Shown piece by piece: positions 25,761 to 34,145 of a stretch of 64,000 nt of DNA (position 1 is its first letter; the number at the start of each line of letters is the position of its first letter). Under the pieces are notes generated by a model. The model saw nothing but the letters and a program-made list of their open reading frames with translations, had not been told where the DNA came from and did no database searches. The stretch comes from Rhizobium chutanense. Its GTDB lineage: Bacteria; Pseudomonadota; Alphaproteobacteria; Rhizobiales; Rhizobiaceae. The stretch is from positions 166,096-230,095 of the forward strand of contig NZ_NWSV01000009.1 in the NCBI RefSeq assembly GCF_002531935.1, read 5' to 3'. A program made the position numbers and the translations under genes.

Positions 25761-25780
25761 ATGTGGTAACGTTTCCACAT
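25761..25780. promoter_or_regulatory. LacI-type operator O2
   Basis: A near-perfect 20-bp palindrome with halves ATGTGGTAAC and GTTTCCACAT, centred on AACGTT at 25769-25774. Its centre is 55 bp from that of O1, about five helical turns, a spacing that allows two dimers to lie on the same face or to loop the DNA. Confidence 0.75.
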
Positions 25781-25804
25781 CAGCCCCGGTACTTCACGGC
25801 TCCT

Positions 25805-26530
25805 TCAGATGTCGAAGGCGCTTGGAAGCACCACGATATCGCGGATGGTGACGTTGCGCGGCCGGGTGAGCATGAAGATAATCGCGTCGGCGACTTCCTT
25901 GGGCTCGATCAAGGCGCCAGCCTCCTTGGCCTTGCGAAGGTTTTCCTCCGGCCAATCCGCCAGCAGAGCGCTGATCACCGGGCCTGGAGAAACCGAGCCG
26001 ACGCGAATGCCGCTTTTCAGAAGCTGGCGTCGCATCGTCTGGACGAAACACGTCATCGCCCACTTCGACGGCGAATAGACCGGCTCCCATGGAATTGCCG
26101 AATGTCCGGCGACGGAGCTGGTGACGACGATGTCACCGGTGCCTCGTTCGATCATATGAGGAATGACACTGCGTACATTCTTGATGACGACATTGACGTT
26201 GAGATTGAGCATCCGATCGATGGTATCGAGATCGGTTTCCATCAGGTCGCCGCCGATGTAAGTGCCGGCATTGGCATGCAGGATGTCGAGCCTGCCGGTC
26301 TTCGACAGGACACCTTCGAGCAGTCCCGCACAGGCGTTGGGGTCCAGCAGGTCAATCACCAGCGGAATGGCGCGCTCGCCCAGCCGGCCGCAAATCGTCT
26401 CCAGCGCCTTCTCGTCGCGGTCCACCAGCACGACCGTCGCGCCTGCGGCGAGCATCGCCTCCGTCGAGGCCAATCCTATGCCGGACGCAGCACCCGTGAC
26501 CGCCGCGATCTTCCCGTTCAATTCCGTCAT
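25805..26530 (-). CDS. Ribitol 2-dehydrogenase-like SDR
   Basis: 241 residues. SDR hallmarks: TGAASGIG at 12-19, HANAGTYIGG, and the catalytic YSPSK. The protein closely follows Klebsiella ribitol dehydrogenase RbtD along its length, for example GRLDILHANAGTYIGG, RRQLLKSGIRVGSVSPGPV and TRPRNVTIRDIVVLP. The likely reaction is ribitol to D-ribulose with NAD. GGAGGAG lies upstream of the ATG at 26530. It ends 24 bases before operator O2, so it is upstream of, and probably separate from, the aldolase operon. The start of a sugar ABC ATPase gene is decayed upstream on the opposite strand. Confidence 0.84.
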   Translation of the reverse strand: MTELNGKIAAVTGAASGIGLASTEAMLAAGATVVLVDRDEKALETICGRLGERAIPLVIDLLDPNACAGLLEGVLSKTGRLDILHANAGTYIGGDLMETDLDTIDRMLNLNVNVVIKNVRSVIPHMIERGTGDIVVTSSVAGHSAIPWEPVYSPSKWAMTCFVQTMRRQLLKSGIRVGSVSPGPVISALLADWPEENLRKAKEAGALIEPKEVADAIIFMLTRPRNVTIRDIVVLPSAFDI

Positions 26531-26647
26531 CGACGTCTCCTCCTATCCTGATGCTGATTGCGCGTTCTTCCCAAGACCGCAGGCGGCGTCTTTTCGAAAG
26601 CCGCCAAGGGACGCTGTAGCATTTTAAATCGTTGCTTAGGAGGAACG

Positions 26648-26719
26648 ACATCGGCAAACGTGCAGGTTCGCGACGTCACCAAGAGGGTTGGCGCGCTTCA
26701 GGTCATGCACGGCGTCCGC
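26648..26719 (+). pseudogene. Decayed start of a sugar ABC-transporter ATPase gene
   Basis: The frame reads SANVQVRDVTKRVGALQVMHGV, which matches the first residues of UgpC/MalK-type ATPases. It is preceded by AGGAGG at the right distance, but the expected ATG is now a different codon and the frame loses all similarity after about 24 codons, before the Walker A motif. It is therefore the 5' stump of a deleted gene. The neighbouring ribitol-type dehydrogenase suggests that a polyol importer once stood here. Confidence 0.65.
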
Positions 26720-26745
26720 GTCGGACGCATAAAGCGGCGTCGTTG

Positions 26746-26940
26746 CTACTGCACCAATCGGCGCAATTGCTCCTGATCGACAAATTGATCCGTCGCGCCG
26801 GCCTCTTTATCCGGATGACTGAAAACCAGGCCATCGGAATCCTCAAGCTTCAAGGCTTGCTCCGTATTCATGATTCCCAGTGCCTGGCGCTCGTACTCAG
26901 ATTCGATCGCTGCCTCGACGATGGCTTTTTTCCTGCGCAT
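26746..26940 (-). CDS. Small hypothetical protein
   Basis: 64 residues, basic at the start (MRRKKAIVEAAIESEYERQ) and acidic later. No family recognised. GGAGG lies 8 bases before the ATG at 26940; an in-frame ATG at 26946 sits too close to it. It overlaps nothing and lies in a region containing a decayed gene, so its status as a working gene is uncertain. Confidence 0.45.
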   Translation of the reverse strand: MRRKKAIVEAAIESEYERQALGIMNTEQALKLEDSDGLVFSHPDKEAGATDQFVDQEQLRRLVQ

Positions 26941-26983
26941 GTCCATATCCTCCGTTCCTCAAATGGTAACGGACGGTCGGACT

Positions 26984-27024
26984 CGCGGTTCCCATCGGGA
27001 GGGCGATGGCCGGTGGGAACCGCG
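26984..27024. repeat. Long inverted repeat
   Basis: CGCGGTTCCCA at 26984-26994 pairs perfectly with TGGGAACCGCG at 27014-27024, and the pairing continues inward with a wobble and CGG/CCG. No T-run follows. It lies between a small hypothetical gene and the MgtC-family gene, in a stretch of about 350 bases where I see no other gene. Confidence 0.45.
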
Positions 27025-27293
27025 GACAAGGATGGGTCGGGCAAAGTTTGAGTTGACCGCTTTCGATGGCGAGGCGACACTTGAACCACAGTCAGGCGGG
27101 GGAAGAAGGATGGGCGAGCCGGATCGCTGGCGTCAGATGAAAAGCGCATCGAAAGACAGTGGCCGGATTCCGGTGACGATCCGTCCGTCCGAATAGGGCC
27201 GGCAGAAATTGCCCTCGCGAACGGGTCGAATGACCCGGCAGGTCGAGGACCCGGGATTCAAGCACTCGCGCCGCATGTTGCGAAGATTCGATA

Positions 27294-28553
27294 ATGACTT
27301 CATTGGTGATGACGGACGCATTCCAACGCCTCAGCCTCGCGCTCGCGATCGGCATCCTCGTCGGCATCGAGCGTGGATGGCAGGACCGCGATGCCGCGCC
27401 GGGCAAGAGAGTGGCGGGCATCCGCACCTATGGCCTGTCGAGCTTTCTCGGCGGCTTTTGCGGTTTCCTGCAGCCGTTGACGGGACCGATCCTGCCGACG
27501 GCCATCTTTGCATTTTTCTGCATCACGATCCTCAGCTTCAGCCGGATGCAGGCCGAGCGCGAGGAAGATTACAGCGCAACCGGCGCCGTTGCTGCGATCA
27601 CGGTGTTCGCGCTCGGCTTCGGCGCCGTCGTTGCCGACATGACGGCGACGGCCGCAAGTGCCGTGGCGGTGACGGCGCTTCTGGCGGCGCGGGAGCCGCT
27701 GCACGGATTTCTGCGGAAATTGACCTGGCTTGAGTTGCGGGCCGCGCTGATCCTGCTGACCATGACGGTCGTCATTCTTCCGATCCTTCCCAATGAGACG
27801 GTCGATGCCTGGGAAATGATCAATCCCTTCGAACTCTGGATGCTGACCGTCCTGGTGGCGGCCGTCTCATTTGCCGGCTACGTCATGATCAGGCTCAGCG
27901 ACGCCAGGGCCGGAATATTGCTGACCGGCGCCTGCGGCGGCATCGTGTCCTCAACGGCGCTGACGCTTTCCTTTGCCCGCCAGTCGACCGAAATGCCCGC
28001 TCTCTCGCCGCTGCTTTCGGCCGGAGCGATGCTGGCCGGGGCCGTATCGCTCACCCGCGTGCTTTTGATTTGCGGCGTCGTCGCGCCTGATGTGCTGTTG
28101 GAGCTTGCCGCATCGCTCGGCCCGGCGGCCGCGATCCTTGCGGCGGGCGGCGGCCTTGCCGGATTGGCGCGCCGCTCCGATGGCGGTTCCGATTTTGCAC
28201 CGCGAAATCCGCTTGAGGTGATGGTCGTTTTCCGCTTTGCACTTCTGCTTGCCACCGTGACCATCGTGACGCGAGCAACATTGGCGGTCTTTGGAACGCA
28301 GTCGCTGGTCGTGGTCGCCTTCATCACGGGACTGGGCGATCTCGATGCGATAACCCTCTCCATCACGAAGCTGTCGGCACAAGCCGTGCCCGCGGATGCG
28401 GCCGCGCGGGCGATAGCGGTCGCCGCCTGCGCCAATCTTCTGGCGAAAACCGGTCTTGCGGCAAGCGCCGGAAGCCTCGGTTATTCGGTTCGGCTGGCGG
28501 TCACAACCGGCATAGCGATCCTTGCCGGCGCGGCCGGCCTGTTCCTGACGTGA
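27294..28553 (+). CDS. MgtC/SapB-family membrane protein with DUF4010
   Basis: 419 residues with about twelve membrane helices. The N-terminal third is MgtC/SapB-like (LALAIGILVGIERGW, RVAGIRTYGLSS). The rest is a DUF4010 region with GACGGIVSSTALTLSFARQS and FITGLGDLDAITLS. MgtC proteins affect magnesium-limitation survival and ATP synthase activity; the role of this longer form is unknown. ATG 27294 is the first start, and ATG 27309 is also possible. It stands alone. Confidence 0.85.
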   Translation: MTSLVMTDAFQRLSLALAIGILVGIERGWQDRDAAPGKRVAGIRTYGLSSFLGGFCGFLQPLTGPILPTAIFAFFCITILSFSRMQAEREEDYSATGAVAAITVFALGFGAVVADMTATAASAVAVTALLAAREPLHGFLRKLTWLELRAALILLTMTVVILPILPNETVDAWEMINPFELWMLTVLVAAVSFAGYVMIRLSDARAGILLTGACGGIVSSTALTLSFARQSTEMPALSPLLSAGAMLAGAVSLTRVLLICGVVAPDVLLELAASLGPAAAILAAGGGLAGLARRSDGGSDFAPRNPLEVMVVFRFALLLATVTIVTRATLAVFGTQSLVVVAFITGLGDLDAITLSITKLSAQAVPADAAARAIAVAACANLLAKTGLAASAGSLGYSVRLAVTTGIAILAGAAGLFLT

Positions 28554-28857
28554 ACAGCCGCCAAGCCGCGCGCCCGACAAGCAACCATGTGATCCGGTTT
28601 TCTCCCATTCTATCCAAGTTGCGCAGGAAAATCGGCGGCGCTTCGGCAAAAGCGTTCTTTGTTAACTTGTGGGCACCCTTAATTGCTCCAGCCCATCGCG
28701 CAATGTCTCGATGCGCTGAACGAGCTTCGGCGCCGCCGCCGAACTCGTCACGTCACGAATGAATTGTGGCGCTTTCCCGCGATGCCCATCCATGCACGAT
28801 GTCCTGATGCTGCCCTCGAGAGCGGCCGGACAGGCTTGTTTCCAGCGACTGAGGTAA
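28554..28857. other. 304-base gap before the diguanylate cyclase gene
   Basis: No convincing gene. A 43-codon frame on the minus strand (28662-28793; MDGHRGKAPQFIRDV at the start, LVQRIETLRDGLEQL near the end) has an AGGA about 9 bases upstream and could be a small gene, but there is no other support. The rest probably carries the promoter of the next gene. Confidence 0.35.
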
Positions 28858-30843
28858 ATGATGATATCGAGCAGCCTGAGCGCGCTGTTGAAGATTGTCT
28901 TCGGATCGAAGGTGAAGCGGAAAACACGCCATACGCTGGCGTCGCGGGCATTGCGGCTGGCGGCGCTGCGCATCGCGCTGGTCTGCGCCTGTGCAGGCGG
29001 CGTGTCCTATTTCATCAATCATGCAGCGCTTGAGCAGTCGGTGCGCAAACAGCTCTCGCTTTCGACCGAACAGGCTTTGCAGCGCGAGTCTCTGCCATTC
29101 CGCGAGGTGAAGGACCTCGAAAAGAATTTTCTTGTCGAGTTCGACCGGATCTACGCGGCAGCCGAAGCCCGGCAATCATTGGCACTCGATTTCGACCATA
29201 TTTTCTATCGCCATGAGGACGGATCCTACACCCAGCGCCCGGGATTGTTCGAAGGCGAGCCGTTGCCTGATGGGCGCAGGTTTCCCGGCATGTCGGCGAC
29301 TTACGCGCCTGACGTGACGCCGGATGAGGACGTGAAGACACGGTTTGCGCTGTCCTATCTGCTCTCCTACCAATTCGGTTCTGCCGCCAAGGGCCGCCTC
29401 TTCAATTTCTACGGCGTGGTGCCGGAAAAAGGTTTCCCGATCTATCAGGCTGCCGACATCGCCAAGGTATTCCAATATGAAGGCCCGGATGCACTGAAGC
29501 TCGAGACCTTCGAATTTTACTCCCGCGGGTTCGCTGGGCCGCAGAACGATACCTTCTTCACCCGCATCTACTGGGATCCTTCCAACAATGCGTGGATGAC
29601 CACGATCGCGACGCCCGACGCGCCTGACGCTTCGGGCAAACATCGCATCATGGCCTGTGTCGACGTGCTGCTCGACGATCTGATGAAGCGAACCGCCAGT
29701 CCGACACTGCCGGGCGCCAGGGCGACGATCTTTGCCACCGATGCTCAGGGCACACTGATCTTCGACGGCAAATACGCCGATAAGATCACCGCCAGCGCCG
29801 GCGAAGCCTCGATTTCCTCGCTTGAAATCGCCGACTACCAGCCTTTGCTGAAGGCAAGCCAGTCGATCGGAGCGGGTTCGGTGTCGCTGATCGACAGCAA
29901 CACCGAAATTACCGCCGTCGGCCGGATCCCGGATACGCCCTGGGTGCTCGCCGTGCACTATCCGAAATCTCTGATGCGGTCCGCCATCCTCACCAATCTC
30001 GGGATCGTCATCGCCGTCGGGCTGCTCACCCTGCTCGTCGAACTTTTCATCCTCCGTTCGATCCTGCAGAAGCAGGTCGCCGAACCGCTGGTGCGATTGA
30101 TCCACGCCACGCAGCTGGTCGGCCGTTCCGGCGTTACCGTTGCCAACGACGCCCTGCCCACGCATTCCGACGACGAGATCGGCGAGCTTGCCCGCGATTT
30201 TGCCTCGATGGCCGCACGCGTTCACGCGGCCCATGAAGCGCTTGAGGGGAAGATACGGGATCGGACGTCCGAGCTGGAGCGGCTCAATCAGAGGCTCCTG
30301 ACGATCAGCCAGACGGACGAGATGACTGGTGTGGCCAATCGGCGCCGCTTCGACGAAGTTCTCGCAAGCGAGCTCGCCGGGCTTGGGCAGGGTCAGGAGC
30401 TGCTGATGCTTGCCATGGTGGATGCCGACTGGTTCAAAGGCTACAATGACCGATACGGCCATCCGGCCGGAGACGCCTGCCTGAAGGAAATCGCCGGGGT
30501 GCTGGAACGCAATACGCGCAGCAAACAGGATCTCGTTGCCCGTTACGGCGGAGAGGAATTCGCCATCATTGCGCGAGTCGCTTCAGCCGGCAACGCGCCC
30601 ATCATCGGACAGGCCCTCTGTTCGGCAATGGCAGCCGTCAAGCGGACGCATGAGGGGTCGCCTTTCGGCCACGTAACGATCAGCGTCGGGATTGCGCTGG
30701 CGACACCGGATCAAAATATCTCTCCGGAGGCGCTGCTGCTCGAAGCCGATCGCGCGCTTTATCGAGCCAAACAGCGGGGCCGGAATCAAGCCGTCATAGC
30801 CGAGCCTTCTGCCGACACTGAGATACAGCAGATCGGCGCCTGA
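28858..30843 (+). CDS. Membrane diguanylate cyclase with periplasmic sensor
   Basis: 661 residues. A membrane helix near 35-60 (LRIALVCACAGGVSYFI) is followed by a large periplasmic sensor of Cache type, a second helix near 380-400 (LGIVIAVGLLTLLVELFIL), a HAMP-like linker and a GGDEF domain at about 480-645. The active site is intact (ARYGGEEFAII), so it should make c-di-GMP. The product-inhibition RxxD site is not conserved: the four residues ending five before GGEEF read SKQD. The signal is unknown. The ATG at 28858 has GAGG upstream. It is not in an obvious operon. Confidence 0.9.
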   Translation: MMISSSLSALLKIVFGSKVKRKTRHTLASRALRLAALRIALVCACAGGVSYFINHAALEQSVRKQLSLSTEQALQRESLPFREVKDLEKNFLVEFDRIYAAAEARQSLALDFDHIFYRHEDGSYTQRPGLFEGEPLPDGRRFPGMSATYAPDVTPDEDVKTRFALSYLLSYQFGSAAKGRLFNFYGVVPEKGFPIYQAADIAKVFQYEGPDALKLETFEFYSRGFAGPQNDTFFTRIYWDPSNNAWMTTIATPDAPDASGKHRIMACVDVLLDDLMKRTASPTLPGARATIFATDAQGTLIFDGKYADKITASAGEASISSLEIADYQPLLKASQSIGAGSVSLIDSNTEITAVGRIPDTPWVLAVHYPKSLMRSAILTNLGIVIAVGLLTLLVELFILRSILQKQVAEPLVRLIHATQLVGRSGVTVANDALPTHSDDEIGELARDFASMAARVHAAHEALEGKIRDRTSELERLNQRLLTISQTDEMTGVANRRRFDEVLASELAGLGQGQELLMLAMVDADWFKGYNDRYGHPAGDACLKEIAGVLERNTRSKQDLVARYGGEEFAIIARVASAGNAPIIGQALCSAMAAVKRTHEGSPFGHVTISVGIALATPDQNISPEALLLEADRALYRAKQRGRNQAVIAEPSADTEIQQIGA

Positions 30844-30877
30844 CGACAGACAACCGCTGAGAGGCCGGCAACTCTGA

Positions 30878-31474
30878 TCAACTGCGGCTGGCGGCGATCA
30901 GCGCATGGGCGGCATCGCGGAGCAACCCGATCGCCTCGCCCTGCTCAAAGGCCTGCATGCTGACAAAGGCGCCGTTGATCAGGACCGTCAGTTGGCCGGC
31001 GAGCCGGTCAGGCGCTGCAACTGCCAGCCTCTCGGCTATGGTCTTCAGGCGCCGCCTCATCTCACGCATGTGCGTCTCTGCGACCTTGCGCGCGGGGTGA
31101 TCGGCTTCGGGGAACTCGGCCGCCGTGTTGATTTGCGGGCAGCCGCGGTAATTTTCCCGCCCGACCCTTTCGCCGATCCACTCCAGATGGGCGTCAAGTT
31201 CGGCCGAGGCATCGTCCGGATGCTGCTCCGTCACCCGGTCCCAGGTGCTCCAGAAATCCAGATCTTCACGCTTGAGGAAGGCCGCGATCAGGTCGTCCTT
31301 GGTGCCGAAATGGCGGTAGAGGCTGGTTTTGGCGACGCCTGACTTTTCCACCACAAGATCGACGCCGACGGCGCGCACCCCCCGCCGGTAAAAGAGCTCC
31401 GACGCCGTTTCGAGAATCCTGTCGCGGACCTCCTTGGCGCCGGTGGCAGGGGCATTCGCTGTGCTCTTTGGCAT
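30878..31474 (-). CDS. TetR-family repressor
   Basis: About 198 residues. The N-terminal TetR helix-turn-helix is visible (VRDRILETASELFYRRG, VAKTSLYRHFGTKDDL), followed by a variable ligand domain. I chose ATG 31474, with AGGAGA 8 to 9 bases upstream, rather than 31501. It is divergent from the reductase gene at 31567, and the shared intergenic region holds a strong inverted repeat over a sigma-70-like promoter. Control of that gene and of itself is the natural reading. Confidence 0.88.
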   Translation of the reverse strand: MPKSTANAPATGAKEVRDRILETASELFYRRGVRAVGVDLVVEKSGVAKTSLYRHFGTKDDLIAAFLKREDLDFWSTWDRVTEQHPDDASAELDAHLEWIGERVGRENYRGCPQINTAAEFPEADHPARKVAETHMREMRRRLKTIAERLAVAAPDRLAGQLTVLINGAFVSMQAFEQGEAIGLLRDAAHALIAASRS

Positions 31475-31514
31475 GTCGGTATCTCCTAATTCCTCCACCA
31501 TAGCAGAAAGCCGA

Positions 31515-31543
31515 TTGACACGCTACAGACCTGTATGTTTTAT
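31515..31543 (+). promoter_or_regulatory. Sigma-70-like promoter of the reductase gene
   Basis: TTGACA at 31515-31520 is a perfect -35 box. After exactly 17 bases comes TTTTAT at 31538-31543. The spacer contains the left arm of the TetR-type operator, so repressor and polymerase would compete. Confidence 0.72.
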
Positions 31544-31566
31544 TAAGTACAGACAGGTCTGTAGCG
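31521..31566. promoter_or_regulatory. TetR-type operator, 14-bp inverted repeat
   Basis: CGCTACAGACCTGT at 31521-31534 is perfectly inverted at 31553-31566 with 18 bases between. Each arm contains its own smaller palindrome: TACAG/CTGTA on the left and TACAGAC/GTCTGTA on the right. This suggests two repressor dimers side by side. The right arm ends directly at the ATG of the reductase gene. Confidence 0.75.
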
Positions 31567-32622
31567 ATGGAGATGATGATGACCAGCAATTCAGCCGATA
31601 TCAACACGACACCCAAGGCCGTAGCGGTCCTGGGCGCAAACGGCCATACCGGGCGTTTTGTCATTGCCGAACTCTTGCAGCGCGGGCTGAAGCCTATCGC
31701 GATTGGACGGAATATCAGGCGGCTGGCGGAGGCGGGCTTTGCGGAACGCGGCGTCGAATGCCGTGAAGCTGCGGTGGAGGACGACGCGGCTCTGGACCGG
31801 GCGCTCGCCGGGGCGGCGGCTGTGATAAACTGCGCTGGGCCGTTCATGGACACGGCCGACGCGGTGGTGCGTGCAGCGTTGCGGGCCGGCGTCCATTATC
31901 TCGACGTGACAGCCGAGCAGCCGAGCGTACAGACGACGCTGGACCGTCACGAGGCTGCGGCCGGAAAAGCGGGCGTAGCCATCATCCCGGCCATGGGATT
32001 TTACGGCGGACTGGCCGACCTGCTGGTCGCAACCGTCATGGATGAGTGGGACGATGCCGACTCGATTGAGATTTTCGTTGCGCTCGACAGTTGGTTGCCC
32101 ACAAAAGGTACGCGCGTGACCGGGGAAAAGAACACAGCGAGGCGCCTGGCCATCAACGGCGGGCAGCTTGAGCCGGTGCGCCAACCGCCTGCCGAACGCG
32201 TATCCATATTGCCAGAACCATTCGGCCAGCAAACATTCGTCGAACTTTCCTTCTCGGAAGTACCGCTGATCGCCCGTCGCACGCAGACAAAGGAATTGCA
32301 CAGCTTTCTCGGCACAACGGCACTGCGGGATGTTCGCGACCCGTCGACGCCGCCGCCACAGCCTGTCGACGACACCGGGCGCTCGGCGCAGCGCTTTGCC
32401 GTGGATGTGATCGTCTCGCGAGGCGAGGTGCGACGCCGGATCGTCGCCCAAGGACAGGACATCTACGCCGTCACGGCGCCGATCATCTGTGAAGCGGTCC
32501 AGCGCATCCTGTCAGGCGACATCCGCGATACTGGCGCGAAGCCACCGGCTGCGATTTTCAATGCCGCGAGTTTCCTGCGGGCGCTCGCCCCGCACCTATC
32601 GGTCGAGGTCGCAGAAATGTAA
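31567..32622 (+). CDS. Saccharopine-dehydrogenase-like NAD(P)-binding protein
   Basis: 351 residues. A Rossmann motif (VAVLGANGHTGRFVIAELL) opens the protein, with INCAGPF further on, as in saccharopine dehydrogenase-like and trans-acting enoyl reductase-like proteins. The substrate is unknown. The start is ambiguous: ATG 31567 is first, but ATG codons at 31573, 31576 and 31579 are in frame and the only GGAG lies at 31569-31572, so initiation at 31579 is likely. It is controlled by the divergent TetR gene through the operator described here. Confidence 0.8.
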   Translation: MEMMMTSNSADINTTPKAVAVLGANGHTGRFVIAELLQRGLKPIAIGRNIRRLAEAGFAERGVECREAAVEDDAALDRALAGAAAVINCAGPFMDTADAVVRAALRAGVHYLDVTAEQPSVQTTLDRHEAAAGKAGVAIIPAMGFYGGLADLLVATVMDEWDDADSIEIFVALDSWLPTKGTRVTGEKNTARRLAINGGQLEPVRQPPAERVSILPEPFGQQTFVELSFSEVPLIARRTQTKELHSFLGTTALRDVRDPSTPPPQPVDDTGRSAQRFAVDVIVSRGEVRRRIVAQGQDIYAVTAPIICEAVQRILSGDIRDTGAKPPAAIFNAASFLRALAPHLSVEVAEM

Positions 32623-32787
32623 ATGTAAATCCGAGACTTCAATATCGAGCGGGGCAGCAACCGACCGATCTGACCACCGCAGAACTGGCCCGGATGCTGG
32701 ATGCCGGTAAGTTGGGAACGCGTGCCGATAGAGGTCAAAGCGGCCGGGCGGAGACGACAAGCATCCGACTGCGGCTTTGACCTCAAA

Positions 32788-33765
32788 CTATTTCCGCTCG
32801 ACCGTCAAAACCATCGGCATGGCCCAATTGGCCTGAAGAACCGGCCAACGCAGCAGTTTGACATTGTCATCCTCGACCTGCGCTTCCCATCGCGCATAAA
32901 ATTTCTGGCTATACCCGTTCAGCCGGACGCTGCGGTGCGCGAGGGGGCCGCCGTCGAGGTTAAGGGCGATCTTGAGATCGAGCGGCGACGCCTTGAGAAA
33001 TTCTGCCAACCGATCGAGAGAAAAGAACGCCTCCTTCGTCGTGCCGATGACGATGCGGCCTGAGCCGTCCGTCGCGACAAAGGTTCGATTGGCCAGCCAG
33101 CGACTTTTCACGTTCACATGAGTCTGACCATCGTCGCCGATCAGGAGCGGATAGGAAACCATCGCATTCGTCGCCCCGGCAAGGGCACTTCCCCAATCTC
33201 GATGGGTCAGGTCACGGATGTCAGCGGAGTTTGCGTCTGCAAAGAAGGCGCCGGCCTTCGCATCATACTGCTGGGGTCCCATCGCGACACCCTCACTGAT
33301 GAAGGGCGTGTCGGGCCGGCCATGCATGTCGTAGTAGCTGCCATTGACGATCAGCACGGCCTTGGGCAAGGCATGCTCCCATTCGTCGATGCCCCGATCC
33401 CCCTGTGAGGCGTTATGGACGACGAAGCGGAAGCGCGCCGGATCGATCCGGCTGAGAAAAATCCGGTCGACTTCGCGACCATCGGCCAGCACCGGCAGCT
33501 CCGCCACCTCGAAGCCAATCTCAGGTTCCTGCCAGACCAGCGACCCCGGTTGCACGGCCGGGACTGGGTTCTTCAACGCCAATTGCATGGAGGCGGATAG
33601 CCGCTCGTCATCAGGCTTCACGGTGATCCAATAGGTTCCGCCGCGACGCAACACCGTGTTAAACCCATAGGCGCCCGCGACTTGCCAGAGCCAACCAGCG
33701 GCGACAACAATCACAATGACCAAGGCTGCGGTCAGCCCGAATAAGAGCTTGCGAACGACTGACAT
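32788..33765 (-). CDS. Phosphodiester glycosidase-family protein
   Basis: 325 residues. One N-terminal membrane helix (LLFGLTAALVIVIVVAAGWLW) anchors a periplasmic domain that resembles the NAGPA/DUF2233 phosphodiester glycosidase fold: VNGSYYDMHGRPDTPFISEG near the middle and ALNLDGGPLAHRSV near the end. Such enzymes remove sugars from phosphodiesters, and the bacterial ones are often linked to cell-surface polymers. ATG 33765 is preferred over the TTG three bases before. It directly follows a decayed HlyD-like fragment on the same strand. Confidence 0.75.
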   Translation of the reverse strand: MSVVRKLLFGLTAALVIVIVVAAGWLWQVAGAYGFNTVLRRGGTYWITVKPDDERLSASMQLALKNPVPAVQPGSLVWQEPEIGFEVAELPVLADGREVDRIFLSRIDPARFRFVVHNASQGDRGIDEWEHALPKAVLIVNGSYYDMHGRPDTPFISEGVAMGPQQYDAKAGAFFADANSADIRDLTHRDWGSALAGATNAMVSYPLLIGDDGQTHVNVKSRWLANRTFVATDGSGRIVIGTTKEAFFSLDRLAEFLKASPLDLKIALNLDGGPLAHRSVRLNGYSQKFYARWEAQVEDDNVKLLRWPVLQANWAMPMVLTVERK

Positions 33766-33924
33766 CAAAAATTCTCTATAAACAAATAGCTAGATTCGAT
33801 ATGCGACGCGATGCGCTCGTCTTGCGTAAATGCAATTTCAACTGAGGCTTTTCTACGACGCTCATCTATGCGGCAGCGGCAGTGTTGCGGTGAGCTTCTC
33901 AATGCTTGCGTCACTTCTTCCGAT

Positions 33925-34064
33925 TGTACGGAGACGTCGAGCTGCGCCTTGCTCAAGTCATGGGCAGCACGATCGCGATCCGCGAAAGCCTCCGTCGCAT
34001 CAACTGCGACAAGCAGATCCCCGGCGTGAACGATATCGCCATCCGGAACATCAAGGTCGCCATA
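33925..34064 (-). pseudogene. Fragment of a HlyD-type membrane-fusion protein gene
   Basis: The minus-strand frame between 33765 and 34145 contains DGDIVHAGDLLVAVDATEAF followed by a helical ADRDRAAHDLSKAQLDVS stretch. This matches the biotinyl-lipoyl-like hairpin entry of type I secretion adaptors. Only about 45 residues are similar, there is no membrane anchor before them and no beta-barrel after them, so the gene is a relic. Confidence 0.45.
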
Positions 34065-34145
34065 GAGGCCGATCGCCTCCCCTAGTCCATCAAAAATACC
34101 CAAAATCCGCAAAAGACACTCGAATTCCGCACGATCCGCACACAC

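Noticed and set aside
33765..34145. 126-codon frame as an intact gene
   Set aside because: Only a central 45-residue part resembles HlyD adaptors; the ends match nothing and the anchor and barrel are missing. Reported as a fragment instead.
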